From NCBI GenBank assembly GCA_964510055.1, contig CAZDZY010000008.1, positions 1 to 45,264 on the forward strand: DNA of 45,264 bases, read 5' to 3'. Position 1 is the first letter of the stretch, and every line of letters starts with the position of its first letter. The translations under genes and the position numbers were made by a program. The notes beneath the pieces are model-generated. The model had not been told where the DNA came from. It saw only the letters and a program-made list of their open reading frames with translations, and made no database searches. Of the stretch, positions 8,777-15,856 are shown in pieces. Origin of the DNA: DTFZ01 sp964510055. GTDB taxonomy: Bacteria > Bacillota > Clostridia > Christensenellales > SZUA-584.

Positions 8777-10129
8777 ATGGCTGCGGAACCAAGGACTACA
8801 ACTGCATATAAACCGCCAAGCAATATGGACGCGGAAAGGAGCGTGCTCGGTAGCATGTTCCTTGACCCCAAAGCCGTGTTTATCGCTATAGAGAGATTGA
8901 CACCGGCCGATTTTTACTTAAAGCGCAACAGGGAGATCTTCGAGGTCATGCGCGAACTTTCGGAAGCGGGCAAGCCGGTGGACACCGTTACCGTAGTGGA
9001 GCGGCTCGAGAGGAAAGGGCAGCTCGAGAGCCCCGACGATACGGTCTATATTGCCGACCTTCCGGCGGCGGTGCCCAGCGCTTCGAATGTTCTTCACTAT
9101 ATCGATATCATAGAGCAGGATTCCGTAAGAAGGCTGCTCATAGAGGCGGGCAACGATATCATCCGGGAAGCTTTTTCCTCGGAAGACGATTCTTCGGAGA
9201 TAGTCAGCAAGGCCGGGGACATAATATACCAGATAGCCGTAAAGCGCAGGAGAGATTCGCTCGAACACATAAAGCAGGCGCTGCTCGAAGGGTATACCCG
9301 CATCGGCGAGTCGATGGACAAGGAAACGGGGCTGCTTGGAACGTCTACCGGATTTAAGCAGCTCGATAAAAAGCTTTCGGGGCTGCAGGGGTCGCAGCTG
9401 ATAGTTATAGCGGGGCGCCCGGGCATGGGCAAAACGAGCTTTGCGCTCAACATAGTGCAGCATGTCGCCGTAAGAGAGAAAGAGCCTGTCGCCATTTTTT
9501 CGCTCGAGATGTCGCGCGAACAGCTCGCGATAAGGATGCTGTGCAGCGAAGCTTTGGTCGACAGCCAGAAGACAAGAACGGGCGGCCTTACCAACGACGA
9601 CCTCGATAAGCTGTCGGAAGCGGTCAACGTGCTCGGAACGTCGCCGGTATATATAGACGATTCGCCCGCGATAACCGTACTGGAGATACTGGCGAAATGC
9701 AGGCGCTTAAAGCAGGAAAAAGGCCTCGGGCTCATAGTTATAGACTATCTGCAGCTGATGACAGGCAAGGAACGGCGCGAGAACAGGCAGCAGGAGATCT
9801 CCGCGATGACGAGGAGCCTTAAGATAATGGCAAAGGAGATAGACGTGCCCGTGATGCTGCTTTCACAGCTTTCGAGGGAGAGCGAGAAGAGGGAGACGAA
9901 GATACCCATGCTCTCCGACCTCAGGGAGTCGGGCAGTATCGAGCAGGACGCGGACGTAGTTATATTCCTGCACCGGGAAAACTATTACAATCCCGAGGCG
10001 GGCAACAATACAAAGGTGATAGTAGCCAAGCAGAGGAGCGGGCCTACGGGGGAGATATTGCTGGGATGGCGCGGAGAGTACACGCGGTTCATAGAGCTCG
10101 CGAATCAGACGCAGGAAGACGTATATTAG
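8777..10129 (+). CDS. dnaB: Replicative DNA helicase DnaB
   Basis: 450 residues, typical length. The N-terminal DnaB domain (about 15-120) precedes the RecA-like motor: Walker A AGRPGMGKTSFALN near residue 215, Walker B VIDYLQLM near 325, and the DLRESGSIEQDADVVIFLHR block with the arginine finger region near 385-405. It is the hexameric helicase that unwinds DNA at the replication fork. It lies 4 bp after rplI at the end of the operon. No intein interrupts the conserved motifs. Confidence 0.97.
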   Translation: MAAEPRTTTAYKPPSNMDAERSVLGSMFLDPKAVFIAIERLTPADFYLKRNREIFEVMRELSEAGKPVDTVTVVERLERKGQLESPDDTVYIADLPAAVPSASNVLHYIDIIEQDSVRRLLIEAGNDIIREAFSSEDDSSEIVSKAGDIIYQIAVKRRRDSLEHIKQALLEGYTRIGESMDKETGLLGTSTGFKQLDKKLSGLQGSQLIVIAGRPGMGKTSFALNIVQHVAVREKEPVAIFSLEMSREQLAIRMLCSEALVDSQKTRTGGLTNDDLDKLSEAVNVLGTSPVYIDDSPAITVLEILAKCRRLKQEKGLGLIVIDYLQLMTGKERRENRQQEISAMTRSLKIMAKEIDVPVMLLSQLSRESEKRETKIPMLSDLRESGSIEQDADVVIFLHRENYYNPEAGNNTKVIVAKQRSGPTGEILLGWRGEYTRFIELANQTQEDVY

Positions 10130-10142
10130 GTAAACACAAGTT

Positions 10143-10235
10143 AAGGCAGGACGACCTGCCTTCAGGGCACTGACAAAGCCCAATTGATTTAGGGCTTGTC
10201 ATCAAGCTGAAGGCAGGAGAACCTGCCTTTTTTTT
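10143..10235 (+). terminator. Terminator region of dnaB with alternative 1:2 / 2:3 / 3:4 hairpins
   Basis: Four complementary segments follow dnaB: AAGGCAGG (10143-10150), CCTGCCTTCAG (10155-10165), CTGAAGGCAGG (10207-10217) and CCTGCCTT (10222-10229), followed by eight Ts (10228-10235). Segments 3 and 4 make a standard terminator, 1 and 2 make an 8-bp hairpin with ACGA loop, and 2 and 3 can instead pair over 11 bp, enclosing a further hairpin (10172-10181 with 10192-10200). A simple terminator needs only 3:4; the rest resembles an attenuator layout. Confidence 0.8.
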
Positions 10236-10311
10236 GAGCATATTTGTCTGGAACGATAAACCTAAGCGGAACGACACAGGGGTCGTTTCCTACACATAAC
10301 ATTAGATTTGG

Positions 10312-11352
10312 TTAGACATAGAGGCTTACGTCCGTTATATCATCTAAGACTATCTTTCCGCAGCGCAGCAGGTATTCCTTGCTCTGATGGCCGTTTGCGA
10401 TAAGAATGCACTCGGCATTTATGGCATTAGCCGTTTCACAGTCGTGTACGGTATCGCCGATAACCACGACTTCTTTAGGCTCTATCTGGCTTTCAGAAAT
10501 AAAGGATACAGCCCTCTTTTCTTTGCTTCCCGCATAGTAATCTTCCGCACCCAGTATCACGGAGAAATAATCATCGACCTTAAATCTTTTTATAAAAGTC
10601 TGCAGCTCTTTTTGGGCGCTCGAAGAAATTATTATCTGCGAGACTCCCTGCTGTTTCAGATTTTCAAGGACGGCACGGGACCCGCTCATAAGTCCTGATT
10701 CGTTGATGTGAGCGTGATAACCCTCTCTGAATTCATTTAAAAGGTTTTCAAAAGGTATGCTGTTAAGATCAAATATTTTCTTATAAAAGTCTATGATCGG
10801 GGTCGTACAATTCTTAAGATAGAAGTCCTTTTCAATGGGAGCCATATCTCGCCTCAGAAGCATATCGTTAACGGAATAGAGGGCGATATCGGCATCATCT
10901 ATGAGCGTTCCGTTCCAATCCCATATAATGCATGAGAAGGAACGTCCTTTTATGAGCTTTTTGGCCCGATAAAAAAGATAAGGCTGGATATCCGGATATG
11001 TCAATCTGCCTGGCAGACTATCGAAAAACTCAATGCTTTCGATTTCGAATGACGGCAATTTTGAAAACTCGTTTATCTCGGCATAATAAAGCATACCGAA
11101 GGTTTCTTCGCTTTTATATACCGAATATGCGCAGACAGGCCGGATATGATAGCGTACAGCGCCCGTCTCTTCGTACAGTTCCCTTTCGGCAGTTTGCAAT
11201 ATGCTTTCACCCTGTTCCCGGTGTCCGCCCGGCACTTCATAAGTATCTCTGTCTTTATGCTTGCATAATACCCATTTTCCCTTGTATTCCGTTGCGATAA
11301 CGGCAAATTTTAATAAGCTGTCGTCGACATTATCATAATAATTGATTTTCAT
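10312..11352 (-). CDS. Nudix hydrolase - HAD phosphatase fusion protein
   Basis: 346 residues. The N-terminal Nudix domain (about 1-130) has the box GGHREQGES...AERELYEETGA near residues 42-65, complete for the REUXEEXGU core. The C-terminal HAD domain (about 138-346) has motif I DWNGTLIDD (145-153), the DWNGT variant seen in phosphoglycolate-phosphatase-like HADs, motif II near IIISSS, and motif IV VIGDTVHD near 290. This suggests a bifunctional house-cleaning enzyme, a pyrophosphohydrolase feeding a phosphatase, acting in the cytosol. The substrate cannot be read from the sequence. It has its own promoter and is convergent with dnaB. Both halves appear intact. Confidence 0.88.
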   Translation of the reverse strand: MKINYYDNVDDSLLKFAVIATEYKGKWVLCKHKDRDTYEVPGGHREQGESILQTAERELYEETGAVRYHIRPVCAYSVYKSEETFGMLYYAEINEFSKLPSFEIESIEFFDSLPGRLTYPDIQPYLFYRAKKLIKGRSFSCIIWDWNGTLIDDADIALYSVNDMLLRRDMAPIEKDFYLKNCTTPIIDFYKKIFDLNSIPFENLLNEFREGYHAHINESGLMSGSRAVLENLKQQGVSQIIISSSAQKELQTFIKRFKVDDYFSVILGAEDYYAGSKEKRAVSFISESQIEPKEVVVIGDTVHDCETANAINAECILIANGHQSKEYLLRCGKIVLDDITDVSLYV

Positions 11353-11384
11353 TTATGGCGCTCTTTCATTTAGTCATTGAATAT

Positions 11385-11413
11385 ATAATATCGAACAAAT
11401 GTGCGCCTGTCAA
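11385..11413 (-). promoter_or_regulatory. Sigma-A promoter of the Nudix-HAD gene
   Basis: On the minus strand TTGACA (11413-11408), 17-bp spacer, TATTAT (11390-11385). It lies 33 bp before the ATG at 11352. Confidence 0.75.
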
Positions 11414-11426
11414 TGCGTTATTAATA

Positions 11427-11454
11427 CAAAATAACGGGCGTCCAAAGGACGCCC
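11427..11454 (-). terminator. Terminator of the serpin array
   Basis: GGGCGTCC / GGACGCCC with an AAA (TTT) loop at 11436-11454, followed on the minus strand by a short T-rich run GTTATTTTG. A longer relative of this hairpin follows serpin 3 (14187-14208). Confidence 0.65.
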
Positions 11455-11543
11455 TGCAATTATAATACGAGTATCAAAATACTATACGGGATCCTTCGCC
11501 GCTCACCCTGACGGAGTTCGCACTCAGGATGACTTCAATGGCG
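11454..11543 (-). repeat. REP-like 3' flank of serpin 1, duplicated after serpin 3
   Basis: This segment and 14208-14297 are homologous: both run from the GGACGCCC hairpin arm through GCAATTATAAT and GGGATCCTTCGCCGCTCA to AGGATGAC and the serpin stop. On the minus strand they read GTCATCCTGA...GCGAAGGATCCC, resembling a type of extragenic palindromic repeat seen widely in bacterial genomes. The serpin duplication unit therefore included 3' non-coding DNA. Confidence 0.65.
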
Positions 11544-12803
11544 TCATTCCTGCGTCGGGTCGTTTACCGCACCGAGGAACGCTATCGTGCCGTCTTCCTG
11601 CGAGTATATCGCGAACAGAAAAGGACGGTCGGCTAAGAATTCGGCTATATCATCAGAAGGCGCTGCCCCGTCTCTGGCCATGACGACTGCTGTGACAGCG
11701 GCGGCTTCAGCGCCGAGCTCATCCACTTTTATATAACACTTGTGAAGAACGTCGTCGATATACAGATCGTTCGGTCCGCCGGTCATCCCGCTGAAGTCGG
11801 CATTGCCGAAAGCTGCGGCCACGCCGAGCGATTTCAGAGTATCGACAAAGGACGCACTGAACGAGAATTCGAACTTCGGCAGCTTTATTTTTACGGGTTG
11901 TTCTTTAAGCCCGGCAAGAGCCTCCGGGAAGCTTTCGGCATTAAGTGACGGGAGCAGATCCTCCAGCCCTTTTCCTTCGGCGGGAAGCAGGAAAGCCATA
12001 GCGTATTTGCCTTCGTTCTCTTTGCTCCTGAATGGCAGCGAAAGCATAGAAAATTTATCGTTAGCATAATAGTCGGCGCTGCGTTCGTCGTTCATGAACG
12101 AAACGGTGACATCTCCATCGCGTAAGGCGAAGACCCCGTCGTGTGTATTGTTTGCCTTGAACGGCTCTTCCCAATTTCCAAGGAAATAAAGCGCGTTGCA
12201 GAGCACGAGCGGCGAATTTTCAAGTTGCTGCTCATCCCGGATTATGTCGTTTATCCTGCCGTTCGTATTATCGCCTGCCCATTTATTTATGTCGTCTTTC
12301 GCCCCGGGCATCACGAGCGGGAACGCGTCGGCCATGAAGTCCTCAGTGCAGCCGCCAAGAAACTCCTTACAGAAGGGATACGATTGATCGACCCAGATGG
12401 AGTTGGCGCATTTCATACCTCCGGTGTTCGCTCTCCACATAAGCGAGCGGCACGCGCCGACTATATCCTCGTCGGAAAGGCCATTAAGGCCGAGAGCCTG
12501 CTTCATCTCGTCGGCGGTCTGGCCGGCCGCGCCTGTGCGCGTCATCGCAAGGGCGAGTTCCAGGCTGACGGGAGAAAAGGCAAGGTTTTTGTCATCCCCG
12601 TACAGCAATGACGCCGATTTGAATCCGAACCCGTTTACCCCGTTTACAAAGCCTTCGCCAACCGGCTGTATGGGCTGCTGCCTGAGCGTCGCCTTATAAC
12701 TTCCGGCCGTTTGACCTGAAGAGGCGGAAACGCCGGGGTTTGCGCCTGCGCATGCGCCAAGAAGCAAAACGAGGGATGTGATTGTAGGCAAAAGTTTTTT
12801 CAT
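11544..12803 (-). CDS. Lipoprotein serpin 1 (serine protease inhibitor)
   Basis: 419 residues. A signal peptide with lipobox LLGAC (Cys18) anchors it to the outer membrane face. The serpin fold runs from about residue 55: FSPVSLELALAM (helix B shutter region), NALYFLGNWEEPF, and the C-terminal signature FLADRPFLFAI. The hinge of the reactive-centre loop, ELGAEAAAVTAVV, keeps small residues at P12-P8, as expected for an inhibitory serpin. Counting P15 at the Gly puts P1-P1' near Asp-Gly (loop VVMARDGAAP). It is one of three tandem paralogues, last in the minus-strand direction, with a terminator downstream. Likely role: protects the cell from extracellular host or microbial proteases. The target is unknown. 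Confidence 0.93.
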   Translation of the reverse strand: MKKLLPTITSLVLLLGACAGANPGVSASSGQTAGSYKATLRQQPIQPVGEGFVNGVNGFGFKSASLLYGDDKNLAFSPVSLELALAMTRTGAAGQTADEMKQALGLNGLSDEDIVGACRSLMWRANTGGMKCANSIWVDQSYPFCKEFLGGCTEDFMADAFPLVMPGAKDDINKWAGDNTNGRINDIIRDEQQLENSPLVLCNALYFLGNWEEPFKANNTHDGVFALRDGDVTVSFMNDERSADYYANDKFSMLSLPFRSKENEGKYAMAFLLPAEGKGLEDLLPSLNAESFPEALAGLKEQPVKIKLPKFEFSFSASFVDTLKSLGVAAAFGNADFSGMTGGPNDLYIDDVLHKCYIKVDELGAEAAAVTAVVMARDGAAPSDDIAEFLADRPFLFAIYSQEDGTIAFLGAVNDPTQE

Positions 12804-12872
12804 ATTATATTTCCTCTTCTTTTCATATAGAACGATAAGGACGCCCGAAGTGCGCCCTTACAGCTTTAAATA

Positions 12873-14132
12873 TCATTCTTTCGTCGGGTCGTTTACTGCG
12901 CCTAAAAACGCTATCGTGCCGTCTTCCTGAGAGTATATCGCGAAAAGGAACGGGCGGTCGGCGTGGAACACAGCGGCGTTTTCGGGCGGCATCATTGCGC
13001 TCTCTTGCATGACTACCACAGTGACCGCCGCTGCCTCAGCGCCCAATTCATCCACTTTTACGAAGCACTTGTGAAGCACATCGGAGATAAACAGAGAATT
13101 CGGCTCTTTTGTCATACCCGAAAAGTCGGCGCCGCTGCTAAAAGCCGTGCCCATACCCATGTCTATCAGCGTATCTTTAAGCTGTTTGAAATAAGAAAAC
13201 TCGAACTTGGGCAGGCTGATTACGGTCTCAAGGTTTTGCTTGCGCGAGAGGGCGGCTGAAAACTCGTCGCCCGAAAGCGAAGTCAGGAGTTTTTCCACAG
13301 AGCTGCCTTGCGCGGGCAGTATGAACGCCATGGAATATTTACCGCCGTTATCCTCGCTCTTAAAGTCGAGCGTTATCATGGAAAAACCATCAGTCTCATA
13401 ATAAGGCACCGTGCGGGTGCTGTGCAGAAAAGGCGTATTTACGCTGCCGCCGGGGGCAGTGAACTGCTCGTCGTAAGTATCCTCAGTCTTAAAAGGCTCC
13501 GTCCAGTCTCCCAAAAAAAGCAGGGCGTTAGTGAGCACCATCCGGGTATCAGGGTCGAGCTCCTGCGTTATTATCTTGTCGATCCGGCCTTTCGTTCTTT
13601 CGTCTGCCCATGAGTTTATTGCGTCCATCGCGCCGGGTATATTAAGGGGGAATGCGTCGGCCATGAAATCTTCGGCGCACGTCCTTGAGAATCCGTCGCT
13701 TAAGCTAAGCCCCTCTCCTACCCATACGGCGTTGGCGGCTTCCATGCCTCCGGTGTTGCAGCGCCACATGAGCGAGCGGCAGGCCGATTTTATATCTTCG
13801 TCGCTTACGTCGGAAAGGCCCAAAGCCTTTGCCATCTCATCGGCGGTAATGCCCTTAGCGCCCGCGCGCGTCATCGCGAGAGCGAGCTCCAGGCTGACAG
13901 GGGAGATCGCGAGGTTTTTATCAGTACCGTACAGCATGCCCGCCGATTTGAACCCGAACGAGTTTACGCCCGATACAAAGCCTTCGCCAACCGGCTGTAC
14001 GGGCTGCTGTTTGAGCGTCGCCTTATAACTCCCGGCTGTTTGATCCGAAGGGGCGGAAACGCCGGGGCTTGCGCCTCTGCATGCAGCGAGAAGCAAAACG
14101 AGAGATGTAATTATCAATAAAAATTTCTTCAT
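12873..14132 (-). CDS. Lipoprotein serpin 2
   Basis: 419 residues starting at ATG 14132 (MKKFLLIITS, preceded by AAAGGAAAAG). The frame continues 27 codons upstream, but those codons precede the obvious signal peptide. The lipobox is LLAAC (Cys18). It has the same architecture as serpin 1, with FHADRPFLFAI at the C-terminus. The loop hinge ELGAEAAAVTVVV is intact; the predicted P1-P1' region is MQESAMMPP, with P1 near Ser by the P15-Gly count. The body is highly similar to serpin 1, also at the DNA level, whereas the loop differs. 69 bp separate it from serpin 1, with no strong terminator, so read-through is likely. Confidence 0.93.
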   Translation of the reverse strand: MKKFLLIITSLVLLLAACRGASPGVSAPSDQTAGSYKATLKQQPVQPVGEGFVSGVNSFGFKSAGMLYGTDKNLAISPVSLELALAMTRAGAKGITADEMAKALGLSDVSDEDIKSACRSLMWRCNTGGMEAANAVWVGEGLSLSDGFSRTCAEDFMADAFPLNIPGAMDAINSWADERTKGRIDKIITQELDPDTRMVLTNALLFLGDWTEPFKTEDTYDEQFTAPGGSVNTPFLHSTRTVPYYETDGFSMITLDFKSEDNGGKYSMAFILPAQGSSVEKLLTSLSGDEFSAALSRKQNLETVISLPKFEFSYFKQLKDTLIDMGMGTAFSSGADFSGMTKEPNSLFISDVLHKCFVKVDELGAEAAAVTVVVMQESAMMPPENAAVFHADRPFLFAIYSQEDGTIAFLGAVNDPTKE

Positions 14133-14186
14133 ATTTTCTTTTCCTTTCTTTTTCCCATAGAATGTGTGAACCTCACATAGTCGAAA

Positions 14187-14208
14187 GCGGGCGTCTCCGG
14201 ACGCCCGC
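14187..14208 (-). terminator. Hairpin downstream of serpin 3
   Basis: A perfect 9-bp stem GCGGGCGTC (14187-14195) / GACGCCCGC (14200-14208) with a 4-base loop. The T-tract on the minus strand is poor (GCTTTCGAC), so it may only partly terminate and could also protect mRNA 3' ends. Confidence 0.5.
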
Positions 14209-14297
14209 TGCAATTATAATAGGAGTATCAGCAAACTAAATGGGATCCTTCGCCGCTCATCCTGTCAGGATTCGCGTTCAGGATGACGCCGAAGACG

Positions 14298-15533
14298 TCA
14301 TTCCCGCGTCGGGTCGTTCACCGCGCCTAAGAACGCTATGGTCCCGTCTTCCTGAGAGTATATAGCAAATACGAACGGCCGGTCCGCGTAAAACTGCGGT
14401 ATATCCTGCGGGGGCATCGCCGTTAAACCCATCTGTACTTCCGTTACCGCCGCTGCTTCCGCACCAAGTTCGTCTACGCGGATATAGCATTTGTGGAGCA
14501 CGTCGTAAATATAAAGATCGTTATCGCCGCCGGTCATACCGGAAAAATCCGCTCTGGCCGTGAACGCCTCGTTCATGCCGAGGGCTTTAAGCGTATCGCT
14601 GAAAGACGTGAAGAACGAATACTCGAATTTAGGAAGCTTTATTTTAACCTGCGTATCCTGCAAGCCCGCAAGCGCCCCGGAAAAGCCGGAGGCGTCCAAA
14701 GACGAGAGCATAGATGAAACGTCAGAGCCTTCGGCAGGCAGCAGGAACGCCATAGCGTATTTGCCTTCGTTCTCTTTGCTCTTGAAGGAAAGCGAGATCA
14801 TAGAGAATCTATCGTTCTTGTAGTAAGGCACGCTGCGTTCGTCATTCATGAACGAAGCCGTAATAGTGCCGCCCGGCGACGCGAAGTCGCCGTCGCGCGT
14901 GTCGTTTGCCTCAAACGGCGCTTCCCAGTCTCCCAAGAAATAGAGCGCGTTGCAAAGCACTATTTTTGTAAGAGGGTCGAGCTCCTGCTGAATTATCTTG
15001 TCTATCTTTCCGTGCGTTTTCTCTTTTGCCCAATCGTTAATGGATTTCATGGCTCCGGGGATCTCGAGGGGCATAACGTCGGCCATGAAGTCACCGGTGC
15101 ATGTGTCTATAAAATCTTTGCTGAAAGGAAATTCCTTATCGATCCAGACGGAATTAGCCGCTTCCATGCCGCCGGTATTGGAGCGCCACATGAGCGAGCG
15201 GCACGCCGATTTTATGTCTTCGTCGCTTATGCCGGCAAGGCTCAAAGCTTTTGCCATTTCATCGGCAGTGTTGCCACTGGCGCCCGTGCGAGTCATCGCT
15301 AGAGCGAGTTCCAGGCTCACGGGAGAGATCGCGAGGTTTTGATCGGTATTGTAAAGCATTCCTGCCGATTTCAGCCCGAACGAGTTGACGCCGGCAACAA
15401 AGCCTTCGCCGACCGGCTGTATGGGCTGCGGCTTCATGACCGCGCGGTAGCTTTCGGCTTTTACATTTGAAGACGGCGAGCATGCCGCGAGCAGAAAAAC
15501 AAGCGATAATGCGGTAAAAATAATTCTTTTCAT
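14298..15533 (-). CDS. Lipoprotein serpin 3
   Basis: 411 residues; first gene of the serpin array in the direction of transcription. The start ATG 15533 follows AGGAGAAATAT. The lipobox is LLAAC (Cys18) and the linker is shorter than in the paralogues. The serpin body has ISPVSLELALAM and the FYADRPFVFAI signature. The hinge ELGAEAAAVTEVQ has Glu at P7 and Gln at P5, less typical than in serpins 1 and 2. The predicted P1 region is MGLTAMPPQ, with P1 near Thr. Like the others it should trap a protease by loop insertion, but the Glu at P7 could slow insertion. The promoter lies 80-110 bp upstream. Confidence 0.93.
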   Translation of the reverse strand: MKRIIFTALSLVFLLAACSPSSNVKAESYRAVMKPQPIQPVGEGFVAGVNSFGLKSAGMLYNTDQNLAISPVSLELALAMTRTGASGNTADEMAKALSLAGISDEDIKSACRSLMWRSNTGGMEAANSVWIDKEFPFSKDFIDTCTGDFMADVMPLEIPGAMKSINDWAKEKTHGKIDKIIQQELDPLTKIVLCNALYFLGDWEAPFEANDTRDGDFASPGGTITASFMNDERSVPYYKNDRFSMISLSFKSKENEGKYAMAFLLPAEGSDVSSMLSSLDASGFSGALAGLQDTQVKIKLPKFEYSFFTSFSDTLKALGMNEAFTARADFSGMTGGDNDLYIYDVLHKCYIRVDELGAEAAAVTEVQMGLTAMPPQDIPQFYADRPFVFAIYSQEDGTIAFLGAVNDPTRE

Positions 15534-15611
15534 ATATTTCTCCTGAATGTTTATAGATTTAAGACGAAGGATGCCGCCTTGAAGTTCCCGTAAGGCACGT
15601 CTTTTCTGTTA

Positions 15612-15641
15612 ATCATGCCACGATTTGAGCGCGAATGTCAA
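15612..15641 (-). promoter_or_regulatory. Candidate promoter of the serpin array
   Basis: Minus strand TTGACA (15641-15636), 18-bp spacer, CATGAT (15617-15612). It lies about 80 bp upstream of the serpin 3 ATG. The 15534-15856 gap holds this promoter and the divergent one for the symporter, and no credible gene. Confidence 0.5.
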
Positions 15642-15748
15642 GCAAACAGCAGAGCGGACGCAGCGTTTGAATACCTTGCGCACACTGATGCGCCCAGGCA
15701 AATAATTTTTATCAGTCGACAAAAAATGTGTGATTTTGCACTTCGTTA

Positions 15749-15777
15749 TTGCATATATATATACGTTATTGTATTAT
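15749..15777 (+). promoter_or_regulatory. Promoter of the sodium:solute symporter gene
   Basis: TTGCAT (15749-15754), 17-bp spacer, TATTAT (15772-15777), 79 bp upstream of ATG 15857. Confidence 0.6.
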
Positions 15778-15856
15778 ACAAATTGGTAGTATCGTAGTAT
15801 GGCAGGCATTTTTTTATTGCCATAAATAATTGAAGCACGGAAGGAAGGTAGTTATT

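Noticed and set aside
10267..10290. GGAACGAC / GTCGTTTCC hairpin as terminator of the Nudix-HAD gene
   Set aside because: The stem has a bulge and no T-tract follows it on either strand.
12141..15342. Several plus-strand ORFs opposite the serpins
   Set aside because: They are antisense to three full-length serpins and resemble each other only because the serpins are paralogues.
15615..15797. 60-codon ORF between serpin 3 and the symporter
   Set aside because: It overlaps both divergent promoters, has no ribosome site, and shows no recognisable motif.
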